The notes under the pieces are model-generated. The model did no database searches. It was not told the origin of the DNA and saw only the letters and a list, made by a program, of their open reading frames with translations. A program made the position numbers and the translations under genes. DNA of 44,814 nt, from assembly GCA_902592545.1 (NCBI GenBank), contig CACJFA010000007.1:1-44814 (forward strand), given 5' to 3'. Positions 8,736 through 16,246 of this stretch are shown piece after piece. The stretch's first letter is position 1, and each line of letters opens with the position of its first letter. This stretch comes from an uncultured Pelagibacteraceae bacterium. Lineage in GTDB: Bacteria > Pseudomonadota > Alphaproteobacteria > Pelagibacterales > Pelagibacteraceae.

Positions 8736-9851
8736 TTATTGTTTTGGAAAGTAATCTTTAAGTTCACCCTCTCGGTAAACGTCAGCAGTACAACAATGTA
8801 AACCTCCACCAAAAGCGTAAGCATCTCTAAGCTCTACTGGTATAACTTCCATTCCTAATTTATCTAATTGTTCAGCTTGATATTTTTCACTTTTTTCTAC
8901 ACATACAGTTTTAGGATCTAAAACTAAAACATTCATTGATAGCCAAGTTGATGAATAACATAATGGTGGTGGTTCGTTGTGTGCTGGTTGTGCACTGTCT
9001 ACAATTTCCCAACCATTATCTTCAAATAATTTTCTTTGTTCCTTAGGAAGTCTTCTTTGTGGGTTATTGATAATTAAACCTTCTTTAATTGGTGTAAAAG
9101 TTGCATCAATGTGAATTGGATAAGGATCACCTGGGAAGTTAACTGCATGAACTCTGTGATCTTTATAATGTCTCTTTAGCCAATCAATTCCCTTTAAATT
9201 TGTTGTAAATCCATGTTGAACAACTAAATCTTTACCAAATCTTAATACGTCCGCTGCATCAAATAATGGTTCTTCTTCAGTGGTTACAAAATATTTTTTC
9301 TCAGTCCATTCTAATCTTTTTTGAACACCAATTTTATCTGATAAATAATCCTTTCTATAATCTGCATCCGTTAGTCTTGGCTTTGGAGCAGACTCGTGTC
9401 TCATGTTAGGGTCTTGATTATAATAATCTTTTAAAAGTGGTCGGTAACATAAATATTCAAACCAACGACATCGGTAACTCATTGTAGCTTCTAAAATTTC
9501 GTTCCCTACTGTTAACAAAACATCTCTAGGAGGCATACAGCCAAACATGGTTTCTGCTTCCCAATCAGGTGTGGATGTTTTTTGATTAAAATCTATTGGT
9601 GTGGGTCGATCAACTTTAATGCCTCTTTTTTTAAGCATGTTTGAAAAGTTATCTAATAATTCATTTGCTTTATCGACAGTATCTTTTGTTCTTGGTCCAA
9701 ACTGACCTCGCATATCACTATCTTCTGGAACTTTTGCATCCAAAGCAGGCTCTGGTGCTGGTATACAAGTTCCATCCGCTCTTCCAACAATTACATGTTT
9801 TAATGGATCCCACTCGTTCCAACTATTAACAATAGTTTTATTCTCACTCAT
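8736..9851 (-). CDS. Glycine amidinotransferase (L-arginine:glycine amidinotransferase-like)
   Basis: A 371-residue member of the amidinotransferase superfamily. It moves the amidino group of arginine to an amine, classically glycine, giving ornithine and guanidinoacetate. The catalytic triad known from the human enzyme is visible: Asp198 in FDAADVLRFGKD, His247 in YPIHIDATF (with Asp249) and Cys353 in GGGLHCCTADV. The 49-residue spacing between Asp and His is the same as in the human enzyme by my recollection of it. The methionine before the catalytic His is Ile here. No guanidinoacetate methyltransferase is seen, so the product is unlikely to be creatine. The neighbours are creatinase (5-base gap upstream) and threonine aldolase. 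The acceptor may be an amine other than glycine. Confidence 0.9.
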   Translation of the reverse strand: MSENKTIVNSWNEWDPLKHVIVGRADGTCIPAPEPALDAKVPEDSDMRGQFGPRTKDTVDKANELLDNFSNMLKKRGIKVDRPTPIDFNQKTSTPDWEAETMFGCMPPRDVLLTVGNEILEATMSYRCRWFEYLCYRPLLKDYYNQDPNMRHESAPKPRLTDADYRKDYLSDKIGVQKRLEWTEKKYFVTTEEEPLFDAADVLRFGKDLVVQHGFTTNLKGIDWLKRHYKDHRVHAVNFPGDPYPIHIDATFTPIKEGLIINNPQRRLPKEQRKLFEDNGWEIVDSAQPAHNEPPPLCYSSTWLSMNVLVLDPKTVCVEKSEKYQAEQLDKLGMEVIPVELRDAYAFGGGLHCCTADVYREGELKDYFPKQ

Positions 9852-9856
9852 AAAGA

Positions 9857-11074
9857 TTAGTTTTTTATAATATTATGCTCAGGACCAAAAGGAAATTTTG
9901 TAATATTCTCTGCTCCATCTTTACCAATCACCAAAATATCATGTTCTCTATATCCGCCTGCGCCAGGATTACCTTCTGGGATCATGATCATTGGCTCCAT
10001 CGACACGACCATATTTTCTTCAAGAACAGTATCAATATCTTCTCTTAATTCTAAACCAGCTTCTCTTCCATAAAAGTGTGAAAGCATACCAAATGAATGT
10101 CCGTAACCAAATGTTCGATACTGAAGATAACCAAGCTCGGCAAATAATTCATTTAGCTCATGACAAATATCTGAACATTTAACACCTGGTTTAATTAATT
10201 CTAATCCTCTTTTATGAACTTTAACATTTGCCTCCCAAGCTTTAAGAGAAGCATCATCGCCATGATCTAAAAATAAAGTTCTCTCTAGTGCAGTGTAGTA
10301 TCCTGAGATCATTGGAAAAGTATTTAAAGATAAAATATCTCCTTTAACTAATTTTCTATTAGTCTTTGGATTATGAGCTCCATCTGTATTGATACCAGAT
10401 TGAAACCATACCCAAGTGTCCATGTACTCTGCACCCGGATAACTTTTTACAATCTCTCTTTCCATTCTATCTCTTGCTGCTATTGCTACTTCGATTTCCG
10501 TATTATTTTCTCTAATATTTTTAACTATTTCTTCACCACCAATATCTGCAATTCTTGCACCATTTCTAATGATCTCAATTTCTTCGTTAGATTTAATCAT
10601 TCTAAGTTTCATTAGATCTTTTGAAACATCACTGAACACAGAGAAAGTAAAAATAGACCCTATTTTTTCTCGCATATCCAACGTGACATGATCATTTTCT
10701 ATTCCAATTTTTTTTGGAGGTTCATCTCTTCCAATGATTGAAACAATGGCTCTTAAAAAATTATCCCTTTTCCAATCAGTATAAATAACGTTATTACAAT
10801 GAGATCTACGCCATGGTTGGCTTGCATCAATGTTAGCTGAAATTGTTGAGATTTTATTTTGAGTGATTACACATCCGTATGGTCTACCAAAAGAGCAATA
10901 AATAAAACCTGTGTAATATGCAACGTTATGCATAGATGTTAAGATAACCATATCAAGACCATTTTGATCCATAACTGATCTAAGTTTACTTACTCGATTG
11001 TTATATTCTTTATCTGTGAAAGGTAATTTTACTTTCTCACCATTTTTAAGTTCAAAAAAATCTGGTCGTTCCAT
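9857..11074 (-). CDS. Creatinase (creatine amidinohydrolase-like, M24 fold)
   Basis: A 405-residue pita-bread-fold protein. Every active-site residue I know from Pseudomonas putida creatinase is present: Phe62 and Arg64 in SFGRPYG, then with an offset of two His234 (GAHNP), Tyr260, Glu264 (TALERTLF), Arg337 (FYGRE), Glu360 (SMEPM) and His378 (REHD). Whole stretches such as FQSGINTDGAHNP and YGREAGLELREDIDTVLE read as creatinase, not as proline dipeptidase or the DMSP lyase DddP. Creatinase hydrolyses creatine to sarcosine and urea without a metal. Guanidinoacetate is a plausible alternative substrate because an amidinotransferase follows 5 bases downstream. A DMT permease gene precedes it by 1 base. 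Confidence 0.92.
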   Translation of the reverse strand: MERPDFFELKNGEKVKLPFTDKEYNNRVSKLRSVMDQNGLDMVILTSMHNVAYYTGFIYCSFGRPYGCVITQNKISTISANIDASQPWRRSHCNNVIYTDWKRDNFLRAIVSIIGRDEPPKKIGIENDHVTLDMREKIGSIFTFSVFSDVSKDLMKLRMIKSNEEIEIIRNGARIADIGGEEIVKNIRENNTEIEVAIAARDRMEREIVKSYPGAEYMDTWVWFQSGINTDGAHNPKTNRKLVKGDILSLNTFPMISGYYTALERTLFLDHGDDASLKAWEANVKVHKRGLELIKPGVKCSDICHELNELFAELGYLQYRTFGYGHSFGMLSHFYGREAGLELREDIDTVLEENMVVSMEPMIMIPEGNPGAGGYREHDILVIGKDGAENITKFPFGPEHNIIKN

Positions 11075-11075
11075 A

Positions 11076-11981
11076 TTAATTTAATGCTATATATCTTTTG
11101 TTCCATCTCATTATTAAACTGTAATAAAATATAGATACAAAAAGAAAAAAACCACCGATTATAGTATTTGTGGATGGCACTTCATTAATTCCAAATAATG
11201 GCAGCCAAACCCAAAAAATTCCTCCTACAACTTCAGTTAAAGATAATAGAGTCAATTCTGCTGCTGGTATGGCCTTAGATCCAATCGAATATAAAATTAA
11301 TCCAAAACACACTAACGTCCCATGCAAAGAAAATAAAGCTCCGTTATAGCTAGATGAAAAGAAAACTAAGTTGTTTGATAAAATCATAATTGTTGCAAAC
11401 ACCAAACAAAAGAAACCTGCAAAAGCTACTGTTGTGAATTTTGGAGTTTCTTTTCTCCATCTAAGCGTTACAGAAAAAACTGAGAAACCTATTGAGGAAG
11501 TTAAACCAAATACAAAACCAATTAATGATTTTTCAGCAGTATTTCCAAGTGCCATAATAATGATACCAACTGTTGCAATTATTATTGATATCCAAACATT
11601 GAGAGAAATTTTTTCTCTTAAAAATAAAAATGCCAATAATGCTGTAAAAAAAGGCATTGCTGCTAAACAAAGCAAAGTAACTGCAGCGCTAGTATTTGTA
11701 ATTGAATAAATAAATGTAATCATAGCGATCCCCAATCCAGATCCACCAATTACTCCAGATAAACCTATTTTATAATAGTTTTTGTAAAAATTTTTTCCTT
11801 CTTCGAAAAATAAATAAAGATTTAATAAGATGAAAATTGTTAAACCTCTGCCAAAAATGTACTGCCAAGGTACCAATTGCGGATTATCCATATATCGAAC
11901 TACTAATGGGCCAAACGACCATAATAGACCCGCAATAAGTACAACAGGAATGGCTATTCTTGGATTTCTCAACTCTAACAT
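11076..11981 (-). CDS. DMT (EamA) family permease of the creatinase operon
   Basis: A 301-residue inner-membrane protein with about ten helices in two EamA repeats. The first repeat opens VVLIAGLLWSFGPLVVRYMD, and LTLLSLTEVVGGIFWVWLPL is the conserved last third of the second repeat. It is the first gene of the group DMT-creatinase-amidinotransferase-ltaE, with a 1-base gap to creatinase, so its substrate may be a guanidino compound (creatine, guanidinoacetate, arginine) or a product such as urea or sarcosine. This rests on context only. The 49-base gap from moeA upstream contains the AT-rich palindrome TAGAATTTTCTA (12003-12014). Confidence 0.88.
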   Translation of the reverse strand: MLELRNPRIAIPVVLIAGLLWSFGPLVVRYMDNPQLVPWQYIFGRGLTIFILLNLYLFFEEGKNFYKNYYKIGLSGVIGGSGLGIAMITFIYSITNTSAAVTLLCLAAMPFFTALLAFLFLREKISLNVWISIIIATVGIIIMALGNTAEKSLIGFVFGLTSSIGFSVFSVTLRWRKETPKFTTVAFAGFFCLVFATIMILSNNLVFFSSSYNGALFSLHGTLVCFGLILYSIGSKAIPAAELTLLSLTEVVGGIFWVWLPLFGINEVPSTNTIIGGFFLFVSIFYYSLIMRWNKRYIALN

Positions 11982-12030
11982 AATGAGAAATCTAATTGTA
12001 AATAGAATTTTCTACAACAAAAATACGTTT

Positions 12031-13284
12031 CTAAACTAAATTTTGATTTGAAAGGTTGGGGAAAAAACAATCAACGACATCTCCTTTTTTAAATTTTGAT
12101 TTACCTGCTGGTAACAAAACCCAAATATTTGATTTTACAAATGATTTAATTCTAAAAGACTCTTGACCTTTTAAAATTTCAACATTTATTTTTCCATTTT
12201 TAGTTGTGCTTAATTGGCTCTTTACAAATCTTGTGAAATTCTTTTTTTTATCAAAACCATTCGTCAAAATAGCTTTAATTGATTTTTCTTCTGATAATCC
12301 TAAGGCATTTAAAATGTATGGAATTACAAAAAATCTAAAACATGCAGCTGAAGAAATTGGATTTCCAGGGAGTCCGAATATTGCCTTTTCTTTCCCTTTA
12401 ATTTTTGCAAACATTATTGGTTTTCCTGGCCTTATTGCAGCACTTTTAAAATAGCTTGATAACTTAAATTTTTTAACAACATCAGGTATAAAATCAAACT
12501 TGCCCGCAGATACTGCGCCTGACGTAATAATAATATCATCGTTAGATTTAATTAATTTATTTATTTTTTGTTTAAAAATATTTTGATGATTATCTCTTAA
12601 TATACTTCCGCTTTTGAAATTAAATAAAAAATTTTGATTTAAGTTTTTAATATAGTGTGTGTTGGAATTTCTTACCATCCAAACTGGAATATTGTCTTTG
12701 TTTGATATTTCGTTTCCAGTAGAAAAAAACAATATATTAATCTTTTTTTTTACTTTAATTTGTTTAATACCTAAACTCTTAAAAGCTAAAATATGGTTTG
12801 GTTGAACAATTGTATTTTTTTTTATTACAACCTCACCTCTTTTAAAATCTGAGCCTGCAAATCTTACGTGATTATATTTTTTAATTTTTTGATTTATTAA
12901 AATATATTTTTTATTATTTTTATTTGGATAGAAATTAATTTGCTCAATAGGAATAATTGTATCAACCCCTTTTGGAATAATCCCCCCTGTCATTATCTCT
13001 ATTGCATCAAATTTTTTAATTTTTTTCTTTAATGGTTTAGAACCAGCAGCAATTGAGCCAATTATTTTGAATTGTTTTTGGGAATTTTTTTTAATTTGAT
13101 TTGTATCTTTTGAATTAATCGCATATCCATCAAAAGCAGCATTATCTCCTGTTGGATAATTTATATTAGAATAAACATTGCTAGAAACAACTCTATTTAA
13201 GGATTTAATACTATTAATTTTCTCATCTTTAATTTTAATTTTTGCTTTTTTTAATATTTTCTTAGATTGTTCGTAACTAATCAT
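12031..13284 (-). CDS. moeA: Molybdopterin molybdotransferase MoeA
   Basis: A 417-residue protein that inserts molybdate into adenylylated molybdopterin. The domain order is as in MoeA. The N-terminal part has YPTGDNAAFDGYAI (an early variant of the DxSAMDGYA motif, with Ala-Phe in place of Ala-Met). The MogA-like domain has ILFFSTGNEIS, IITSGAVSAGKFD and IFGLPGNPISS. A C-terminal beta-barrel ends with VLLPAGKSKFKKGDVV. It overlaps mobA by 4 bases, giving a two-gene Mo-cofactor operon. The obvious clients in the window are FdsA and the FdhD-dependent formate dehydrogenase cluster 3 kb away. The protein is very Lys/Asn/Ile rich. Confidence 0.93.
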   Translation of the reverse strand: MISYEQSKKILKKAKIKIKDEKINSIKSLNRVVSSNVYSNINYPTGDNAAFDGYAINSKDTNQIKKNSQKQFKIIGSIAAGSKPLKKKIKKFDAIEIMTGGIIPKGVDTIIPIEQINFYPNKNNKKYILINQKIKKYNHVRFAGSDFKRGEVVIKKNTIVQPNHILAFKSLGIKQIKVKKKINILFFSTGNEISNKDNIPVWMVRNSNTHYIKNLNQNFLFNFKSGSILRDNHQNIFKQKINKLIKSNDDIIITSGAVSAGKFDFIPDVVKKFKLSSYFKSAAIRPGKPIMFAKIKGKEKAIFGLPGNPISSAACFRFFVIPYILNALGLSEEKSIKAILTNGFDKKKNFTRFVKSQLSTTKNGKINVEILKGQESFRIKSFVKSNIWVLLPAGKSKFKKGDVVDCFFPNLSNQNLV

Positions 13285-13883
13285 TTCAATATTTCTTTAG
13301 CTTTTTCTAAATCCTCTTTTGTATTTATATTAAAGAAAGGATCATTATTTGGAAACTCCATATTAATTATTTTTACTCCAACATTATTTGCCCATAACTC
13401 TACTTTTCTTTCTCCATCAGTTAAGTCCTTTTCTAATCTATCTAGTAATTTTATTGACCATAAGCCAAAAATATTATGTCTTGTATTATTCGATTTAATA
13501 AAAAATAAATCACTATCTTTAAAATTAATATTTTTAATGAAATCTTTTAGTATTTGTTTCTTAAAAAAAGGAGTATCAACAGGGAAGGTTGCTATCCACT
13601 GGTAATCTCTTTTATTTGTTTTGATCCATTTCATGGCAGATAAAACCCCACATAAAGGACCAAGTCCTTTTTTATAGTCTTCAATTTTAGTTATTTTTTC
13701 TGAACTTTGAAAATTTATCGAATTATTTGAGACAATCAAAATCTCTTTAAATTGATCAATTATTTCTGACAATACGTAATCTATTAATAGCTTGTTTCCT
13801 AGGGTCACTTGTGATTTATCTTCACCAAATCTTTGTGACTTTCCGCCTGCTAGCACTGTGCCTAAAATATTGTTATGATCCAT
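13281..13883 (-). CDS. mobA: Molybdenum cofactor guanylyltransferase MobA
   Basis: A 200-residue nucleotidyltransferase that joins GMP from GTP to Mo-molybdopterin, making the dinucleotide cofactor needed by DMSO-reductase-family enzymes such as FdsA. The signature TVLAGGKSQRFGEDKSQV (about residues 9-26) binds GTP, and FPVDTPF near residue 100 carries the metal-binding Asp. The length matches E. coli MobA. The start is 43 bases from the divergent scaffold gene and the stop overlaps moeA by 4 bases. The enzyme could instead be a cytidylyltransferase of the MocA type, but the formate dehydrogenase context favours the guanine form. Confidence 0.9.
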   Translation of the reverse strand: MDHNNILGTVLAGGKSQRFGEDKSQVTLGNKLLIDYVLSEIIDQFKEILIVSNNSINFQSSEKITKIEDYKKGLGPLCGVLSAMKWIKTNKRDYQWIATFPVDTPFFKKQILKDFIKNINFKDSDLFFIKSNNTRHNIFGLWSIKLLDRLEKDLTDGERKVELWANNVGVKIINMEFPNNDPFFNINTKEDLEKAKEILK

Positions 13884-13900
13884 TAATCAAAATATAAAAC

Positions 13901-13914
13901 ATTCAAACTTGAAT
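13901..13914. promoter_or_regulatory. Palindrome between divergent mobA and scaffold gene
   Basis: ATTCAA-AC-TTGAAT is a perfect 6+6 inverted repeat with a 2-base centre in the middle of the 43-base gap between two divergent genes. Its location suits an operator shared by both promoters. The region is very AT-rich, so chance is a real alternative. Confidence 0.25.
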
Positions 13915-13926
13915 TAAAGAAATTAA

Positions 13927-14328
13927 ATGGACTTAAGAATTTTAGAAATTGCCTCACATACAGAAAACAACAAAGTCCTTGAAAACTACACTCATAAATC
14001 TAAACATAAAAATCCATTATGTGGAGATGAAATGGAAATAAGCTTAGTTGTTAAGGATGAAGTTGTAAAAGACATGGCTTATCAGTGCAAATCATGTGTT
14101 TATTGTCAGGCATCGGTAAGCTTATTATCTAGAAAAATAAGAGATAAAAAGATTAATCAAATAATGACCTTTATATCGCATGGAGAGAAATTGTTTGATG
14201 ACATAAAATCTAAAGTAGATAACGAATGGAAAAGCTTTAAAGAAATATTTAATAAGAAAAATATTAGTAGAAAAGAATGTTTGCTTTTGCCATTAAAAAC
14301 GGTTCAAAAGGCTTTAGAAAATAAATGA
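13927..14328 (+). CDS. NifU/IscU/SufU-like Fe-S scaffold protein
   Basis: A 133-residue protein with the three-cysteine, one-aspartate plan of U-type scaffolds. Cys32 and Asp34 are in NPLCGDEME, Cys57 is in CKSCVYCQASVSLL, and Cys118 is in RKECLLLPLKTV, which matches the C-x-L-x-W region of SufU. Two extra cysteines (54 and 60) surround the second ligand, an unusual C-x2-C-x2-C arrangement. No cysteine desulfurase or SUF gene is adjacent. The protein is coupled by a 4-base overlap to an HPP membrane protein and stands between the Mo-cofactor genes and the formate dehydrogenases, which contain many clusters. A role in loading their clusters or handling sulfur for Mo cofactor is inference. Confidence 0.82.
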   Translation: MDLRILEIASHTENNKVLENYTHKSKHKNPLCGDEMEISLVVKDEVVKDMAYQCKSCVYCQASVSLLSRKIRDKKINQIMTFISHGEKLFDDIKSKVDNEWKSFKEIFNKKNISRKECLLLPLKTVQKALENK

Positions 14329-14798
14329 ATATAGATAAATCTACATTACAAAAAGCTTTGATTGCAGGTTTTTTTTCAACAATTACAATTGGTGTTTTAA
14401 CTGTTTTAACTTACAAAAGTACTTTGGGATATTTCATAGCTGGATCTTTTGGTTCATCAATGGTGCTATTATTTGGTTTTCCTGAAAGTCCATTTGCACA
14501 ACCGAAAAATGTTTTTTTTGGTCATTTGTGTACTGCGCTTGTTGGTGTTATTTTTGTTAATTTCATACCTTTGCCTATATACATAAATATTGCCTTAGCT
14601 GTAGGTGCTGGTGTTTTCTTTATGATTTTATTAAATATTGTTCACCCACCTGCAGGTGGTAATCCAATTATGGTTATTATCGGAAGTGCGTCATTTGAAT
14701 ACTTAATAAATCCAATAATATTCGGATGTATTATAATCTTAGGATTAGCTATATTAGTTAACAAATTTATTCTAAAAAAAAATTATCCCTCGAAATAA
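14325..14798 (+). CDS. HPP family membrane protein
   Basis: A 157-residue protein with four or five membrane helices. It carries the family-defining segment IVHPPAGGNPIMVIIG near residue 105 and the upstream SFGSSMVLLFGFPESPFAQP, the usual HPP pattern of a charged/Pro loop between helices. In plants an HPP protein has been linked to nitrite transport across the chloroplast envelope; bacterial members are largely uncharacterised. The start overlaps the scaffold gene by 4 bases and the formate dehydrogenase gene begins 123 bases downstream. Transport of a small anion such as nitrite or formate would fit the context but is not shown by the sequence. Confidence 0.85.
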   Translation: MNIDKSTLQKALIAGFFSTITIGVLTVLTYKSTLGYFIAGSFGSSMVLLFGFPESPFAQPKNVFFGHLCTALVGVIFVNFIPLPIYINIALAVGAGVFFMILLNIVHPPAGGNPIMVIIGSASFEYLINPIIFGCIIILGLAILVNKFILKKNYPSK

Positions 14799-14879
14799 AT
14801 TTTATTTTTTTTGTTATAAAAAATAATATTGAATGAATAAAAAATTTTTAATAAATTAGGATCGTAGAGAAAAAAAATA

Positions 14880-14902
14880 GGGTAAATAACCATAAGGGTA
14901 AA
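14880..14902 (+). promoter_or_regulatory. Duplicated GGGTAAA element in the fdh leader
   Basis: Two identical GGGTAAA heptamers at 14880-14886 and 14896-14902, start to start 16 bases apart, lie 20-42 bases before the fdh ATG. The second copy is 3 bases before another ATG (14906), where it would serve as the Shine-Dalgarno sequence. The same heptamer is duplicated directly before fdsB (17102-17115). Confidence 0.4.
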
Positions 14903-14905
14903 GAA

Positions 14906-15007
14906 ATGAGAAAAAATAAAAATGAAAATACTTTGTGTATTATACGACGACCCTATAAATGGGATGCCCAAAAATTATCCTTTAGGGGATCTTCCAAAAA
15001 TAGATAA
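14906..15007 (+). other. Possible overlapping leader ORF of fdh (33 codons)
   Basis: An ATG at 14906 preceded by AAGGGTAAAGAA (good Shine-Dalgarno, 7 bases from the GGG) opens a 33-codon frame that ends with TAA at 15005-15007, 86 bases inside the fdh gene in another frame. The fdh start itself (14922) has only A-rich sequence before it. The frame may be a leader peptide that controls or couples fdh translation, or a decoy start. Not supported by any protein similarity. Confidence 0.3.
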
Positions 15008-16121
15008 ATATCCTGATGGTATGACTCTTCCTTCACCGAATGGAAGAGATTTTAAACCTGGTGAGTTATTAGGATGTGTTTCAGGAGAATTAGGCTTAAG
15101 AAAATTTTTAGAGAGTAATGGTCACCAATTAGTTGTTACCTCTGATAAAGATGGAGATGATTGCACTGCTGATAAAGAATTAGTAGACGCAGATGTAGTT
15201 ATTTCACAGCCTTTCTTTCCATATTATCTAACAAGAAAAAAAATGGAGTCTGCTCCAAATCTTAAAATGGCAATTACAGCAGGTATTGGATCTGATCACG
15301 TTGATTTGCAAGCTGCAATGGATCATAAAATTGATGTAGTTGAAGTTACCTACTGTAATTCTAGATCAGTTGCTGAACATATAGTAATGATGATTGTATC
15401 TATGGTTAGAGATTACCATTCGCAATATGCAATAGTAAATAATGGTGGCTGGAACATCGCTGATGCTGTTCAGAGATCTTATGATGTTGAAGGAATGCAT
15501 ATTGGTACAGTAGCAGCAGGAAGAATTGGTTTAGATGCTTTAAGAAAAATGAAACCTTTTGATGTTCATCTCCATTATTTTGATAGACATAGATTGCCAG
15601 AAAAGGTTGAAAAAGAGTTAAATTTAACTTTTCATGATTCAGTTGAATCTATGGTTAAAGTTTGTGATGTAGTTACAATTAATTGTCCACTGCATCCTGA
15701 AACTGAACATCTTTTTGATGAAACAATGATTAATAAGATGAAAAAAGGAGCTTATATCGTAAATACCGCTAGAGGAAAAATTTGCGATAAAGATGCAATT
15801 GCTGCAGCGCTAAAATCTGGTCAATTAAGTGGTTATGCTGGAGATGTTTGGTTTCCTCAGCCTGCACCAAATGATCATCCTTGGAGATCGATGCCTCATC
15901 ACGGGATGACGCCACATACTTCTGGAACATCTCTATCAGCACAAACTAGATACGCAGATGGTGTTAGAGAAATACTGGAATGTTTTTTTGAGAAAAAAGA
16001 AATCAGAAATCAGTATCTTATAGTTAAAGATGGAGAACTCGCAGGTATGGGTGCTCACTCTTATAGCAAAGGTACTGCAACTGACGGTTCGGAAGAAGCT
16101 GCAAAGTATCAAAAAAAATAA
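14922..16121 (+). CDS. fdh: NAD-dependent formate dehydrogenase (metal-free, D-2-hydroxyacid dehydrogenase family)
   Basis: A 399-residue enzyme that oxidises formate to CO2 with NAD, soluble and usually dimeric. The active-site positions known for Pseudomonas sp. 101 formate dehydrogenase occur at the same numbers: Asn146 in TYCNSRS, Arg284 in NTARGK, His332 in PHTSGTS, and Asp221 in YFDRHRLPE, which selects NAD over NADP. The N-terminal extension GMPKNYPLGD and the C-terminal MGAHSYSKGTA tail are typical of the bacterial enzyme. One position is odd: GTVAAGRIG has Ala in the GxGxxG region, where Ala-Ala-Gly is also usual for this enzyme. An in-frame TGA at 14907-14909 fixes the start at 14922. 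A strong hairpin terminator follows 9 bases after the stop. Confidence 0.96.
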   Translation: MKILCVLYDDPINGMPKNYPLGDLPKIDKYPDGMTLPSPNGRDFKPGELLGCVSGELGLRKFLESNGHQLVVTSDKDGDDCTADKELVDADVVISQPFFPYYLTRKKMESAPNLKMAITAGIGSDHVDLQAAMDHKIDVVEVTYCNSRSVAEHIVMMIVSMVRDYHSQYAIVNNGGWNIADAVQRSYDVEGMHIGTVAAGRIGLDALRKMKPFDVHLHYFDRHRLPEKVEKELNLTFHDSVESMVKVCDVVTINCPLHPETEHLFDETMINKMKKGAYIVNTARGKICDKDAIAAALKSGQLSGYAGDVWFPQPAPNDHPWRSMPHHGMTPHTSGTSLSAQTRYADGVREILECFFEKKEIRNQYLIVKDGELAGMGAHSYSKGTATDGSEEAAKYQKK

Positions 16122-16130
16122 ATTCTTATA

Positions 16131-16166
16131 AAAAAGCGATTTATATCTTTTATAAGTCGCTTTTTT
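16131..16166 (+). terminator. Rho-independent terminator after fdh
   Basis: AAAAAGCGA (16131-16139) pairs with TCGCTTTTT (from 16157), and an inner TTATA/TATAA extends the stem around a short loop, followed by a T run to 16166. It would end the fdh transcript and separate it from the fdhD-fdsBA-selO group. Confidence 0.8.
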
Positions 16167-16234
16167 AAAGAAAATTCACATTAATAATTCATAAACTTAT
16201 TTTTTTTCATTCTTTCATATTTTTAAAGTTAAAA

Positions 16235-16240
16235 TATACT
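16235..16240 (+). promoter_or_regulatory. Candidate -10 element of fdhD
   Basis: TATACT (five of six matches to TATAAT) ends 6 bases before the fdhD ATG at 16247, in a 125-base gap that starts with the fdh terminator. Transcription 6-8 bases downstream would start at or next to the A of the ATG, giving a leaderless mRNA. The -35 region (CTTTCA/TTTCAT) is poor. Confidence 0.35.
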
Positions 16241-16246
16241 GCTCGA

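Noticed and set aside
9857..11074. M24 protein as Xaa-Pro aminopeptidase or DMSP lyase DddP
   Set aside because: The metal-ligand pattern of aminopeptidases is replaced by the creatinase active-site set (Phe62, Arg64, His234, Tyr260, Glu264, Arg337, Glu360, His378), and long stretches read as creatinase.
11371..11709. 112-residue plus-strand frame opposite the DMT gene
   Set aside because: Shadow of the membrane protein; no independent start signal or similarity.
12003..12014. TAGAATTTTCTA as operator of the creatinase operon
   Set aside because: A short AT-only style repeat with a mismatched centre in an AT-rich gap; expected often by chance.
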